A stretch of 64,000 bases of DNA from Stenotrophomonas oahuensis. Lineage in GTDB: Bacteria > Pseudomonadota > Gammaproteobacteria > Xanthomonadales > Xanthomonadaceae. Shown piece by piece: positions 54,015 to 63,622 of the stretch. A program made the position numbers and the translations under genes. Position 1 is the first letter of the stretch; each line of letters begins with the position of its first letter. The DNA is taken from assembly GCF_031834595.1 (NCBI RefSeq), contig NZ_CP115541.1, forward strand, positions 2,784,501-2,848,500. The letters are read 5' to 3'. Under the pieces are notes generated by a model, which saw only the letters and a program-made list of their open reading frames with translations, was not told the DNA's origin and did no database searches.

Positions 54015-56216
54015 ATGCTGAAGATGATCTGCCTGACCGCTGCCCTTGGGGCAGCGCTGACGTCCACCGCCGCAGCGGAAGACCTCACCTTCGATGGCCG
54101 CACCGCGCGTGCCGCCACCGCTGCCGATGGCAGCTTCACTCTCAGTGCCGACGGCAAGCCTGTGGCCATCGCCGCCCAGCCGATGCGCAGCCAGACCGGC
54201 AGCGTGATGTTCGACGCGCTGTTTGCGCTGGCCCAGCAGGAGATGGACGCCGACCGCGTCGATGCGATCCGCGACCCGTCCTTCAATTTCGGCAAGCCGG
54301 TGCCCTGCGACTGCTTCCAGACCGGCGAGCGCTGGCCATATGTGTGGACCCGCGACGTGAGCTTTGCGGCCGACCTGGCGCTGGCCCGGCTGGACCCGCA
54401 GCGCACCCGCCAGTCACTGCAGTTCAAGCTGTCCAAGGCCCGCGACGGCCGTACCCCCGGCCTGTTCGTGGCCCAGGACACCGGCTCCGGCGGCAGCTGG
54501 CCGATCAGCAGCGACCGCGTGGTGTGGTTCCTGGCCGCCCGCCACCTGCTCGACGACACCGGCTTTGCCGACCAGACCTGGCAGGCGCTGCAGGGCACGC
54601 TGGCGCAGGACCGTGCGATGGTCTTCGATGAACGCATCGGCCTGTACAAGGGCGAGACCTCGTTCCTGGACTGGCGCGAGCAGACCTATCCGGACTGGAC
54701 CCGCAAGGACGTGCGCTTCATCGGCGAAAGCTATTCGTTGTCCACCAACGTGCTGCATTACCAGGCGCTGCGCCTGGCCGAACAGCTGGCCCGCCAGCAT
54801 GGCGATGCGCGCGCCGAGGACTACGCAAAGTGGGCCACGGCACTGGCCGCGCAGATCGACGCCCGTTTCTGGCGCGAAGATGCCGGCCAGTACATGAGCT
54901 ACATCGGCGAAGCCGCACACCCGGTGGACTATGCCAAGTACGACCTGCTGGCGATCTCGCTGGGTGTGCTGGCCGACGTGTTTCCGCAGGAGCGTGCACG
55001 CCGCGCCATGGCCAACTACCCGGCAGTGGAAGGCGGCAGCCCGGTGGTGTGGCCGCAGGAAGCACAGCAACCGATCTACCACAACCGCGCGGTGTGGCCG
55101 TTCGTCAGCGCGTATTCGCTGCGTGCGGCCCGGCATGTCGACGACGTGGCGCGCATCCAGCGCGAGATTGAATCGCTGATGCGCGGCAGCGCGCTGGCCG
55201 GTTCCAACATGGAAAACTTCGAGATGCGTCGCCTTGCCGTGCATGTCGACGAGGGCGCGCTCAGCGGCCCGGTGGTGAATTCGCCGCGCCAGCTGTGGTC
55301 GGTGGCCGGCTATCTGTCGATGGTGCTGGAAGGCGTGTTCGGCGTGGAAGCCGACGGCAAGGTCGCGCCCAAGCTGCCGGTGGCGCTGGTGCCGCAGCTG
55401 TTCGGCAAGGAAAAGAGTATTGAACTGAACGACGGGCGCACCCGCTACGTGCTCAAGCGCCCGCGCAAGCTGGACGGCGCGCTGCTGGTGGCCGACAAGA
55501 CTACCCGCAAGGGCAACGTGGTCACCGTGCAGTTGAAGGCCGTGCCCGGCCCGGCACCGGTCACCGCGCCGGCGCTGCTGGCCGATGCGCCGACCGATGG
55601 CTTCGCACCGGCCACGCCGGCAGCACCGAAGGCAGAGAAGCGTGGCAAGGGCTGGAGCGTCACCGTCCCCGCCGGCCACGTGCTCTGGCTGGACGGCAAG
55701 GCCACCACCGCCAAGGGCGCGTTGACCGTACGCGAAGACGGCCTGCAGCACTGCCTCAGCCTTACCCAGCGTGGCCCGCAGCTGGAATCGCTGCACAGCC
55801 CGATGACCTGCTTGGGCCCGCAGCAGCGCCTGGCCGGGGCCAGCAAGTGGAGCTGGAACGCGGCCGCGGCCACCCGCGTGCGCGTACGCCTGCGCTATGA
55901 CAATCCCAACGGCCCGATCAACACCGGCGTCACCGCCGCCGTGAAGCAGCTCGTGGTGAGCTGCGCCGGCAAGCCGGTGCAGCGTGCCAGCGTGGTGATG
56001 CCGCACAGCGTTGGCCAGCAGGATTCCACCGCCGCCGAGTTCGACGTGCCCAAGGGCAATTGCCGCTTCAGCCTGGAACAGGGCTTCAACATGAGCGCGC
56101 TGGAACATTTCGCCCAGTACAACGGCGGCAAGGGTGGGCGTGATGGCGTTCTCAACAGCGCCAAGGTCAGCGCGCTGCTGCTGTCGCCGGTGCCGGCGGT
56201 GGAGGCTGCAAAGTGA
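54015..56216 (+). CDS. Six-hairpin glycosidase, glucoamylase-like, exported
   Basis: A 733-residue protein with signal peptide MLKMICLTAALGAALTSTAAA. An (alpha/alpha)6-barrel domain (about 60-440) includes PYVWTRDVSFAADLALARL, GSWPISSDRVVWFLAAR, FLDWREQTYPDW and YDLLAISLGVLADVFPQ. A beta-rich C-terminal region follows. It likely hydrolyses maltodextrin ends in the periplasm; the exact GH family is not certain. The start is uncertain: ATG 54015 or 54024 suits the signal peptide, but no Shine-Dalgarno precedes them; ATG 53970 is also in frame. It overlaps the MFS gene (GTGA). Confidence 0.8.
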   Translation: MLKMICLTAALGAALTSTAAAEDLTFDGRTARAATAADGSFTLSADGKPVAIAAQPMRSQTGSVMFDALFALAQQEMDADRVDAIRDPSFNFGKPVPCDCFQTGERWPYVWTRDVSFAADLALARLDPQRTRQSLQFKLSKARDGRTPGLFVAQDTGSGGSWPISSDRVVWFLAARHLLDDTGFADQTWQALQGTLAQDRAMVFDERIGLYKGETSFLDWREQTYPDWTRKDVRFIGESYSLSTNVLHYQALRLAEQLARQHGDARAEDYAKWATALAAQIDARFWREDAGQYMSYIGEAAHPVDYAKYDLLAISLGVLADVFPQERARRAMANYPAVEGGSPVVWPQEAQQPIYHNRAVWPFVSAYSLRAARHVDDVARIQREIESLMRGSALAGSNMENFEMRRLAVHVDEGALSGPVVNSPRQLWSVAGYLSMVLEGVFGVEADGKVAPKLPVALVPQLFGKEKSIELNDGRTRYVLKRPRKLDGALLVADKTTRKGNVVTVQLKAVPGPAPVTAPALLADAPTDGFAPATPAAPKAEKRGKGWSVTVPAGHVLWLDGKATTAKGALTVREDGLQHCLSLTQRGPQLESLHSPMTCLGPQQRLAGASKWSWNAAAATRVRVRLRYDNPNGPINTGVTAAVKQLVVSCAGKPVQRASVVMPHSVGQQDSTAAEFDVPKGNCRFSLEQGFNMSALEHFAQYNGGKGGRDGVLNSAKVSALLLSPVPAVEAAK

Positions 56217-57700
56217 CGCGGCCGTCCAAGCCGACGCTGTCGTTCTGGCAGATCTGGAACATGTGTTTTGGCTTCATGGGCATCCAGTTCGGGTTTGCCC
56301 TGCAGAACGCCAACGCCAGCCGCATCTTCGAAACCCTCGGCGCACCGATGGACGCCGTGCCCGGGCTGTGGATTGCCGCGCCGCTGACCGGCCTGCTGGT
56401 GCAGCCGGTGATCGGCTATCTCTCCGACCGCACCTGGACCCGCTGGGGCCGCCGTCGCCCGTACTTCATGTTCGGCGCGGTGTTCACCACTCTGGCGCTG
56501 CTGGTGATGCCGAATTCGCCGACGCTGTGGATCGCGGCCGGCACGCTGTGGGTGCTGGATGCCAGCATCAACGTGTCGATGGAGCCGTTCCGCGCTTTTG
56601 TCGGTGACAAGCTGGCCCCGCGCCAGCGTCCCACCGGCTACGCGATGCAGAGCTTCTTCATCGGCGTTGGCGCGATTGTCGCCAGCTTCCTGCCCTTCAT
56701 CCTGGCCCACTTCGGCGTGGCCAACACCGCCGCCCCCGGCGAAGTGCCGCCGACCGTGCGCTATGCGTTCTACTTCGGCGCGGCGGTGCTGCTGTCGGCG
56801 ATTGCCTGGACCGTGTTCAGCACCCGCGAGTACTCGCCGGCCGAACTGGCCGCGTTTGATGACGCCGAGCCGCCGGTTGCGCAGCAGAGCGCGCCCGTTT
56901 CAGGGCCGCCGCCGCTGCAGAGTGTGGTGGGGTGGATCACCGTGGGCGTCCTGCTCGCGGCCGCCATCGCCTGGCAGAACGGCGACAAAATGCTGTACGT
57001 GCTGGCGGGCCTGTGTGCCGCCTACGGCGTGCTGCTCGGCGTTGCGCGCGTGGTGCCCGGCCCGCACATGCTGGACACCATCGTGGACGACCTGCGCACG
57101 ATGCCTTCGACCATGCGTCGGCTGGCGTGGGTGCAGTTCTTCTCGTGGTTCGCCTTGTTTGCGATGTGGATCTACACCACCGCTGCGGTGGCCGGCACCC
57201 ACTTCGGTTCCACCGATCCCGCCTCGGCCGCCTACAACGAAGGTGCGAACTGGGTGGGTGTGCTGTTCGGTGCCTACAACGGTTTCGCCGCGCTGGCCGC
57301 GCTGCTGATTCCGCTGATGGTGCGCGCGCTGGGCCTGCGCTGGAGCCACCTGGTCAACCTGTGGCTGGGTGGCCTCGGCCTGATCTCGCTGATGTTCATC
57401 AAGGATCCCACCTGGCTGCTGCTGTCCATGGTCGGCGTCGGCTTTGCCTGGGCCTCGATCCTGTCGCTGCCATACGCACTGCTGTCTGACAGTGTGCCGG
57501 CCGCGAAGATGGGCATCTACATGGGCCTGTTCAATTTCTTCATCGTCATTCCGCAGCTGGTTGCCGCCAGCGCGCTGGGCTTCGCGCTGCGCGCGTGGCT
57601 GGGCGGCAACCCCATGCACGTGCTGGTGCTGGGCGGAGTGAGTCTGTTCGTTGCCGGGCTGTGCGTGCTGCGCGTGCCGGCCCATCAGGAGGGTGCGTGA
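56213..57700 (+). CDS. MFS sugar transporter (maltose-type, SLC45/GPH-like)
   Basis: A 495-residue protein with about twelve membrane segments. It has FWQIWNMCFGFMGIQFGFALQNAN at the start and the loop YLSDRTWTRWGRRRPYFMFG, resembling the sucrose/maltose symporters of the SLC45-like group. It should carry maltose or glucose products across the inner membrane with protons, as MalY does in Caulobacter. GTG 56213 overlaps the upstream stop and its own stop overlaps the amylase start, so the three genes form one operon. Confidence 0.87.
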   Translation: MTRPSKPTLSFWQIWNMCFGFMGIQFGFALQNANASRIFETLGAPMDAVPGLWIAAPLTGLLVQPVIGYLSDRTWTRWGRRRPYFMFGAVFTTLALLVMPNSPTLWIAAGTLWVLDASINVSMEPFRAFVGDKLAPRQRPTGYAMQSFFIGVGAIVASFLPFILAHFGVANTAAPGEVPPTVRYAFYFGAAVLLSAIAWTVFSTREYSPAELAAFDDAEPPVAQQSAPVSGPPPLQSVVGWITVGVLLAAAIAWQNGDKMLYVLAGLCAAYGVLLGVARVVPGPHMLDTIVDDLRTMPSTMRRLAWVQFFSWFALFAMWIYTTAAVAGTHFGSTDPASAAYNEGANWVGVLFGAYNGFAALAALLIPLMVRALGLRWSHLVNLWLGGLGLISLMFIKDPTWLLLSMVGVGFAWASILSLPYALLSDSVPAAKMGIYMGLFNFFIVIPQLVAASALGFALRAWLGGNPMHVLVLGGVSLFVAGLCVLRVPAHQEGA

Positions 57701-59421
57701 TGCGTTCGTTTGCCAAGCTGTCGCTGGGTGTTTCGCTGGCTTTGATTGCCGCTTCTGCGCAGGCCGCGTCGCGCCCGGACTATGTGGGCACGCTGGAGCC
57801 GTTTGCCAGCGATGCGGTGTACTTCGTGGTCACCGACCGCTTCGTCAATGGCGATCCGAGCAACGACCACCGCGACCAGGGCGGCAAGCACCGCACCTTC
57901 GACATTCCGGTGCCGTGCCCAGACAAGGTGGACGGCAACATCGGCTACCTCGGCGGTGACTTCAAGGGCGTGCTCAACAACGCCGACTACATCCGCAAGC
58001 TCGGCTTTGGTGCGGTGTGGATCACGCCCATCATCGACAACCCGGATGAAGCCTTCACCGGCAGCAAGCCGATCAGCTGCACCAGCACCCTGACCGATCG
58101 CGGCAAGACCGGGTACCACGGCTACTGGGGCGTGAACTTCTACAAGCTGGACGAGCACCTGCCGAGCAAGGATCTCGACTTTGCCGGCCTGACCCGTGGC
58201 CTGCACGATGCGAACCTGAAAGTCGTGTTGGATATCGTCGGCAACCACGGTTCGCCGGCCTGGAGCATGCCGGTGAAGCAGCCGCAGTTCGGGCAGATTT
58301 TCGACAAGGACGGCAAGCTGATTGCCGACCACCAGAATCTGCCGCCGCAGCAGCTGGACCCGAAGCACAACCCGCTGCATGCGTTCTACAACAACATCGG
58401 TCCGGTGGACGCCGACAAGGGCTCCATCTTCGACGGCAACCTGGCCGAGCTGGGCGATTTCAACCAGAACAATCCGGCGGTGATGGATTATCTGGTCGGT
58501 GCCTACCTGCAGTGGACCGCACAGGGCGTGGACGCGCTGCGCATCGACACCATCGGCTGGCTGCCGCATCCGTGGTGGAACGAGTTCGTGAAGCGCATTC
58601 GCGCCGAGCATCCGGGCATGTTCATGTTCGGCGAGGCGTTCGACTACAACGCCGCCACCATCGCCGAGCACACCTGGCCGAGCAACGCCAACGTGAGCGT
58701 GCTCGACTTCCCGCTGCGTGGCGCGCTGTCCAGCGTGTTCGGCAAGGAGCAGAAGGGCTTTGAAACCCTGGCCGAGCCGCTGCACCTGCTCGGCGGCCCG
58801 TACGCCAATCCGTATGAGCTGATGAGCTTCTACGACAACCACGACATGGCCCGCCTGGACGCCAGCGATGCCGGCTTCATCGACGCGCACAACTGGCTGT
58901 TCACCGCGCGCGGCATTCCGGTGCTGTACTACGGTTCGGAAACCGGCTTCATGCGCAGCCGCGCCGAACACGCCGGCAACCGCGCCTACTTCGGCCAGGA
59001 GCGGGTGGATGCCGCGCCGCAGAGCCCGATCTTCGGGCCGCTGCAGCGAATTTCCCTGCTACGGCAGAACACCCCGGCGCTGCAGCGCGGCCTGCAGGTC
59101 ACCGAGCGCCTGCAGGGTGACCAGGCCGTGTTCTACCGCGTGCTGCAGCACGGCGACACCGCGCAGACCGCGCTGGTGTTGCTGAACAAGGGCGACGCCG
59201 CCAGCAGCTTCGAGGTGACCCGTTACCTGCAGCCCGGCACCTGGCGCGACGCGCTGGGCAGCGGCAGCGTCAAGGTGACCAGCGGCCTGAAGGCCGACGT
59301 GCCCGCCCACGGCGTGAAGGTGTACCTGCTGGACGCCCCGGTGAAGCAGAAAGCCCTGCAGGCCGAGCTGGACAAGGGCATGGCCGACCAGAAGGCGCGC
59401 ACCGAGCGACTGGCGCGGTAA
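57700..59421 (+). CDS. Exported GH13 alpha-amylase
   Basis: A 573-residue enzyme with signal peptide MRSFAKLSLGVSLALIAASAQA. GH13 regions: I DIVGNHG, II GVDALRIDTIGW (Asp nucleophile), III MFGEAFDY (Glu acid/base), IV SFYDNHDMARL. YFVVTDRFVNGDPSNDHRDQGG and YLGGDFKGVLNNADYIRKLG resemble cyclomaltodextrinase/CGTase-type amylases. A C-terminal beta domain is followed by a charged helical tail (residues about 550-573). AGGAGGG lies upstream of the ATG. It supplies maltodextrins from starch for the receptor. Confidence 0.9.
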   Translation: MRSFAKLSLGVSLALIAASAQAASRPDYVGTLEPFASDAVYFVVTDRFVNGDPSNDHRDQGGKHRTFDIPVPCPDKVDGNIGYLGGDFKGVLNNADYIRKLGFGAVWITPIIDNPDEAFTGSKPISCTSTLTDRGKTGYHGYWGVNFYKLDEHLPSKDLDFAGLTRGLHDANLKVVLDIVGNHGSPAWSMPVKQPQFGQIFDKDGKLIADHQNLPPQQLDPKHNPLHAFYNNIGPVDADKGSIFDGNLAELGDFNQNNPAVMDYLVGAYLQWTAQGVDALRIDTIGWLPHPWWNEFVKRIRAEHPGMFMFGEAFDYNAATIAEHTWPSNANVSVLDFPLRGALSSVFGKEQKGFETLAEPLHLLGGPYANPYELMSFYDNHDMARLDASDAGFIDAHNWLFTARGIPVLYYGSETGFMRSRAEHAGNRAYFGQERVDAAPQSPIFGPLQRISLLRQNTPALQRGLQVTERLQGDQAVFYRVLQHGDTAQTALVLLNKGDAASSFEVTRYLQPGTWRDALGSGSVKVTSGLKADVPAHGVKVYLLDAPVKQKALQAELDKGMADQKARTERLAR

Positions 59422-59526
59422 TCCAACACCGCCTGGGCCGGGCGATACCGGGTCCGCCCACGGTTGGCCGGCCTCTCACCCGGCCACCGTTACAATGGCC
59501 ATTCCCGCTTACGCCAGGACTGGCCC

Positions 59527-59922
59527 ATGACCGATCTGCCGCCGCAGAACCCGCTTGAAACCCTGCTCAAATCCGCCATGGACGGGCAGACCTCGATCGG
59601 TGGCTTCATGAAGGCGTTCGTGGCGTCGGAGGTCATTCTGCTCAACGGCAGCCTGGTGACCCCCGATGGCAGCGGTTTCGACCCCCTGCTGTTCGACGAC
59701 GGCGGAGTAAAGCGGGTGGCAGTGTTCACCGACCTGTGCCGTCTGGGTGGCTATAGCCAGACCGCACCGCACGTCGGGCAGATGCGGATGATCGAGGTGC
59801 TCGGTCGCATTCCGGGGGGATTCGGTGTGGTTGTAAACCCGGCCACACCGCTGCAGCTGACCATTTCGCCCGACGGCGTCGGCCACCTGCTGGAAGATTT
59901 CGCCGACCCGAACCGTCCGTAG
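59527..59922 (+). CDS. SseB-like N-terminal domain protein
   Basis: A 131-residue protein. NPLETLLKSAMDGQTSIGGFMKAFVASEVILLNGS, VAVFTDLCRLGGY and GFGVVVNPATPLQLTISPDGV fit the SseB N-terminal domain, a family of small cytoplasmic proteins of unclear function. ATG 59527 has AGGA upstream. It stands 105 bases after the amylase and is not clearly part of that operon. Confidence 0.75.
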   Translation: MTDLPPQNPLETLLKSAMDGQTSIGGFMKAFVASEVILLNGSLVTPDGSGFDPLLFDDGGVKRVAVFTDLCRLGGYSQTAPHVGQMRMIEVLGRIPGGFGVVVNPATPLQLTISPDGVGHLLEDFADPNRP

Positions 59923-60023
59923 GGTTTAGATACCCCACGACAGGCACCGTGACCAACGCCACACGCCCAGGCGTTCCCGGTGACACCACACTGCATGCCT
60001 CCACGGAAAGAAGAGGGCAGGGC

Positions 60024-61079
60024 ATGCAGGTACGCAACGCTTGGCTGACCATGGCGATGGTCGTCGCACTTCCGGCGGTTGCCGCCACTCCGGTCGACCT
60101 GACCACCCTCGACCGCGAGATGACCGGCCCGCGCACCCAGGTGCTGGTACTCGGCAGCGTCCACCTCAGCGAGATAAAGGGCGGCATCCAGCCCGGCGCG
60201 CTGGAACCGCTGCTCGCCCGCCTGGCCGCCTACAAGCCCGACATCATCACCATCGAGAACATCGACGGCGAACAGTGCGATCTGGCCGCCCGTCACCCCA
60301 CCGTGTATGGCGACGACTACTGCGCCGACACCGACGACGCCCGCACCGCCACCGGCCTGCAGATACCCGCCGCGCTTGAACGGGTCAACGCCACATTGGC
60401 GGACTGGCCGGCCAAACCCACCCCGGCCCAGCGCCGCCAGCTGGCCGCCTGGTTCCTGGCTGCCAATGACCGCCCCTCGGCCTACGTGCAGTGGCTGCAA
60501 CTGCCCGTCAGCGAGCGCCTGCCCGGCGACGGCCTGACCCCGGCATTGGTGACGATGCTGGAAGGTATCGCGACCCGCCAGAGCGAGAGCTACCAGATCG
60601 CCTCGCAGCTGGCCGCTCGCCTGGGCCATCCCCGCGTCTATCCCGTGGACGACCACACCGGTGACAACCTCACGCTGCCCGACCGCAAAGCCTTCGCACG
60701 CGAGATGGAAGCGGCGTGGAAGACCGGCAGTGCCGAGCTCGACAAGCACATCGCCGAGGAAGACGAGATGGCCAAGGGCAAGGACCTGTTGCCCCTGTAC
60801 CGCTACCTCAATGATCCGGAGCGCCTGAACACCCTGGCCAAGGTCAATGTCTCCGCCGCGTTGAAGGCGCATTCGCCCCTACAGTCACCGCAGAAGTGGG
60901 TGAACGGCTGGGAGATCCGCAACCTGCGCATGGTGGCCAACGTGGCCCAGACCTTCCGCGAGCGCCCCGGTGTGCGCGTGTTATCCGTAGTGGGGGCCTC
61001 GCACAAGCCCTGGTTCGACCAGTGGCTGGGCCGTCTGGCCGGCGTGGATATCGTGGATGTGGAGCCGGTGCTGCGTTAA
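60024..61079 (+). CDS. DUF5694 domain exported protein
   Basis: A 351-residue protein with signal peptide (to about ALPAVAA). The start VLVLGSVHLSEIKGG, the PDIITIENIDGEQCDL segment and the C-terminal VLSVVGASHKPWFDQWLG fit DUF5694, a group related to TraB/GumN-like proteins with conserved H and E residues. Function unknown. ATG 60024 has GAGGG upstream; the longer ORF lacks a signal peptide. Confidence 0.75.
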   Translation: MQVRNAWLTMAMVVALPAVAATPVDLTTLDREMTGPRTQVLVLGSVHLSEIKGGIQPGALEPLLARLAAYKPDIITIENIDGEQCDLAARHPTVYGDDYCADTDDARTATGLQIPAALERVNATLADWPAKPTPAQRRQLAAWFLAANDRPSAYVQWLQLPVSERLPGDGLTPALVTMLEGIATRQSESYQIASQLAARLGHPRVYPVDDHTGDNLTLPDRKAFAREMEAAWKTGSAELDKHIAEEDEMAKGKDLLPLYRYLNDPERLNTLAKVNVSAALKAHSPLQSPQKWVNGWEIRNLRMVANVAQTFRERPGVRVLSVVGASHKPWFDQWLGRLAGVDIVDVEPVLR

Positions 61080-61122
61080 TGTGATGGCCTGTGGCGGTGC
61101 CACATGGACATCAGGGGGATGG

Positions 61123-61452
61123 GTGGAAGAGCATTCTGAAGTTCGCGAGAGTCCGAAAGCACTCGCGCAGCGGCATCTGACGGCCGCGATGGTGTGTGGA
61201 CTGGGTTCATTCTGCGTGTTCCTCGGCGCGTCGCTGGCGCTTGCGGAGCAGGGGTACGAGAACGATTGGCTGGTCGTTGCCATGTGGGTGATCAATCTCA
61301 ACACCGCGCGTCACCTGGGCCTTGCCGCCCGCGCCATGGGCCGCAATGGATGGCTTTGGGGCGGCTTTGCCGCCATCTGGACGGCAACGGCGCTGCCCGT
61401 TTACCTCGTCCTCAACCTGCAGCACTTACTAGGCCGCTACCCTCGGGCGTAG
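61123..61452 (+). CDS. Small membrane protein of unknown function
   Basis: A 109-residue protein with three hydrophobic stretches (about 22-43, 50-64 and 75-97). GTG 61123 is preferred because AGGGGG lies just upstream; ATG 61084 is in frame. No family recognised. The TAG stop (61450-61452) lies within the GTAG of a REP. Confidence 0.6.
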   Translation: MEEHSEVRESPKALAQRHLTAAMVCGLGSFCVFLGASLALAEQGYENDWLVVAMWVINLNTARHLGLAARAMGRNGWLWGGFAAIWTATALPVYLVLNLQHLLGRYPRA

Positions 61453-61559
61453 AGCCACGCCCTGCGTGGCTTCGCCGTGCCAATCGTAGTTGTAGAGCCA
61501 CTCCATGCGTGGCTGCGCGGTGCCAAACGTAGTCGAAGCCACGCAGGGCGTGGCTCTAC
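61449..61559. repeat. REP triplet (CCACGC...GCGTGG core)
   Basis: Two direct copies start GTAG at 61449 and 61492 and a third, inverted, ends CTAC at 61559. The first GTAG holds the stop codon of the preceding gene; the cluster separates it from the convergent LacI gene. Confidence 0.85.
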
Positions 61560-61588
61560 GTGCGTCAGAGCGGTCGATTGTCGGTGTG

Positions 61589-62623
61589 TCACCGCCCCGC
61601 CAACGACGACTCCCGCACCACCAGCTTCACCGGAATGGTCTGGCCTTCCACCTTCTCACCCTGGATCAATGCCAGCAGCTTCTCCACCAGCAGCTGCCCA
61701 GCCTGCTTGGTATCCTGCTGGACAGTAGAAAGCGTCGGCGACACCGAAGCGGCCAGCGGAATGTCATCAAACCCCACCAGGGCCACATCCTGCGGCACCC
61801 GCAGCCCGGCCTCGCGCAACGCCCGCATCGCGCCAATCGCAATCAGATCGCTGGCACCAAACAGCGCGTCGAACTTCTCCCCGCTGGCCAACAACGCCAA
61901 GCAGGCTTCGTAGCCCGACTGTTCGGTAGTAATCGCATCACGCTGCAGCGCAGGCACAGCAGCCACACCACGCGCCGTCATCGCCGCCACGTACCCACGA
62001 TGGCGCTCCTCAAACTCCGGGTAATGGCTGGACGCATGCCCGATGAATGCAATCCGCCGGCAGCCCTGGTCCAGCAGGTGCGCGGTGATGTCATGGCCGC
62101 CCTGGAAGTTGTCGCAGCCGATCGACACCCCCGGCTGGTCCGGCAGGGCCGCGCCCCAGCGCACGAAATGGGTGCCTTGCTCCACCAGCCGCTGCAGGCG
62201 CTCGCGCGACTCGTGGTAATCGCCGTACCCCAGCAGGATGATGCCGTCGGCCTTGTTGCTGTCCTCGTAGTCCGCCTGCCAGTCGGTGGACAACTGCTGG
62301 AACGAAACCAGCAGGTCGTTGCCGCGCAGCGCGCAGGCCCGGGTGATCGAGCCCAGCATGGCGTGGAAGAACGGGTTGATGAGCGAATCGTCGTTGGTGG
62401 GGTCTTCGAAGAACAGCAGCGCCAGCGTGCCGGCATTGCGCAGGCGCAGGCTGGAGGCGTTCTTGTCCACCTTGTAGTTCAGCTCGCGGGCGATGCGCAG
62501 AATGCGCTCCCGGGTCTCCGGGTTCACCATCGGACTGCCGCGCAGCGCACGCGACACGGTCGGCTGCGACACCCCGGCCAGATGGGCGATATCCAGTGAA
62601 GTGGCTTTGCCGCGGATGGTCAT
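61589..62623 (-). CDS. LacI family transcriptional regulator
   Basis: A 344-residue regulator. The HTH is SLDIAHLAGVSQPTVSRALRGSP followed by the hinge NYKVDKNASSLR. The sugar-binding domain includes DNFQGGHDITAHLLDQGCRRIAFIGH and FGASDLIAIGAMRALREAGLRVPQDVALVGFDDIP. ATG 62623 (MTIRGKATSLDIA) is the family start; the upstream extension is not conserved in type. It is the only LacI-family gene in the window and the natural candidate to bind the ATACGTAT operators, sensing a maltose-type sugar. Confidence 0.92.
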   Translation of the reverse strand: MTIRGKATSLDIAHLAGVSQPTVSRALRGSPMVNPETRERILRIARELNYKVDKNASSLRLRNAGTLALLFFEDPTNDDSLINPFFHAMLGSITRACALRGNDLLVSFQQLSTDWQADYEDSNKADGIILLGYGDYHESRERLQRLVEQGTHFVRWGAALPDQPGVSIGCDNFQGGHDITAHLLDQGCRRIAFIGHASSHYPEFEERHRGYVAAMTARGVAAVPALQRDAITTEQSGYEACLALLASGEKFDALFGASDLIAIGAMRALREAGLRVPQDVALVGFDDIPLAASVSPTLSTVQQDTKQAGQLLVEKLLALIQGEKVEGQTIPVKLVVRESSLAGR

Positions 62624-62725
62624 GGCGGGCAGGGCAGGAATGACGGAGTAAATGATGCCATGGGTCGGGGTGGGGCGTCTGAATTCATTGTGGGGCGGCG
62701 CATACGGCGGATGACGGACATCCGC

Positions 62726-62748
62726 GTAGAGACGCGCCATGCGCGTCT
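62726..62748 (+). repeat. REP (GACGCGCCATGCGCGTC core)
   Basis: A GTAG-led CATG-centred palindrome in the lacI-symE intergenic region, close in core to the copy at 12580. Confidence 0.78.
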
Positions 62749-62868
62749 GCTCTTCGTTCCGGGGTCATGAACGCCTGACGCGTGGCTTCGGCTGGGGCTA
62801 AACGCCGGGGGCAGGCCCGGGATCGGTATTGATGTGTCTTCGGGTGCTTGTGCCGCGCTTTGCGCGGT

Positions 62869-62891
62869 TGACACGCATGGCGTGTCACTAC
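62869..62891 (-). repeat. REP (GACACGCATGGCGTGTC core)
   Basis: An inverted-orientation palindrome ending CTAC... (CACTAC, to 62891), the same core as at 8073. Confidence 0.78.
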
Positions 62892-63304
62892 GAATTGCTA
62901 CGTGCACAGGACGACCACGCCGTTCGCCGGGCTTGGGCCCGGCAGGGCCCCATCACGCGTTCCGCGCCATTCACGACGCACGCGCCGAACGGGCCGCGAA
63001 AAAAATCCGCACGCTACATCGTCAATAATCCGGCGCGAAACGTACGCAATCGGCACGGAAGACGGAAAAAATATGGCATCCGCGTCATCCGATCGCACGC
63101 ATCCGTTGCAGTCGACCTATCCTTGCTCGCGGGCCGTTTCCAATCGCTCGCTGTATTGCGCATGGTGAAGCCGTGGAGTCTGAAACCTCCGTTGAAATTG
63201 ACATCGCTTTTGCTTCCTTCGTCGGGAGTGTGACGGAATGCAACACCCTCGCGGAAATACGTCACACCGTGCTTTGTCATTTTCAACGGGTTTCAGCCTC
63301 CCGA

Positions 63305-63327
63305 CCCCTCGCCATCCTGGCGAGGGG
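63305..63327 (+). promoter_or_regulatory. Hairpin in the symE-like 5' region
   Basis: CCCCTCGCC-ATCCT-GGCGAGGGG, a perfect 9-bp stem ending about ten bases before the GAGGAG ribosome binding site of the SymE-like gene. The segment GAGGGGTGAGATCCTGAGGAG may fold or pair to control translation. Confidence 0.5.
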
Positions 63328-63349
63328 TGAGATCCTGAGGAGCAATTCC

Positions 63350-63613
63350 GTGTCCGAAGAAAAGCGGCCCAAGCGCCCCCTGCATGTCCAGCGGCCCAAG
63401 AACATCCGCGTCGAAGCACTCACCCCGCGCGATGGCGATGAACCCGATGGCATCCGCATCCCCTGCATCAAGCTCCGCGGCATGTGGCTGCATGTCGCCG
63501 GCTTCCGCATCGGCGACGTGCTGATCCCGCATCCGATCCCCGGTGGCATCGGCCTCACCGTGCGCCCGGCACCGGAAGTGGTCACCCGCCAGACAGTGAA
63601 CCGTTCCCCCTGA
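63350..63613 (+). CDS. SymE family type I toxin-like protein
   Basis: An 87-residue basic protein. The core CIKLRGMWLHVAGFRIGDVL then GGIGLTVRP matches SymE family toxins (K-L-x-G-x-W-L-x-x-A-G-F-x-x-G pattern, AbrB-like fold). In E. coli SymE is an SOS-induced toxin held down by antisense SymR. GTG 63350 is fixed by GAGGAG eight bases upstream; the longer in-frame ORF runs back through the hairpin and was rejected. It may also be a stand-alone DNA-binding relative rather than a toxin. Confidence 0.78.
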   Translation: MSEEKRPKRPLHVQRPKNIRVEALTPRDGDEPDGIRIPCIKLRGMWLHVAGFRIGDVLIPHPIPGGIGLTVRPAPEVVTRQTVNRSP

Positions 63614-63622
63614 CGCACACGT

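Larger units (their letters stand above)
62624..63349. other. Long intergenic region with two REPs, no gene supported
   Basis: About 725 bases between the divergent lacI and symE-like genes. Apart from two REP palindromes, it holds only short overlapping ORFs with no family features. From about 63000 onward base composition drops from the local high GC (AAAAAAATCC, GGAAAAAATATGG), marking a change of region. Confidence 0.6.

Noticed and set aside
62829..63233. 134-codon ORF in the lacI-symE gap
   Set aside because: It runs through a REP, has no ribosome binding site and shows no recognisable domain.
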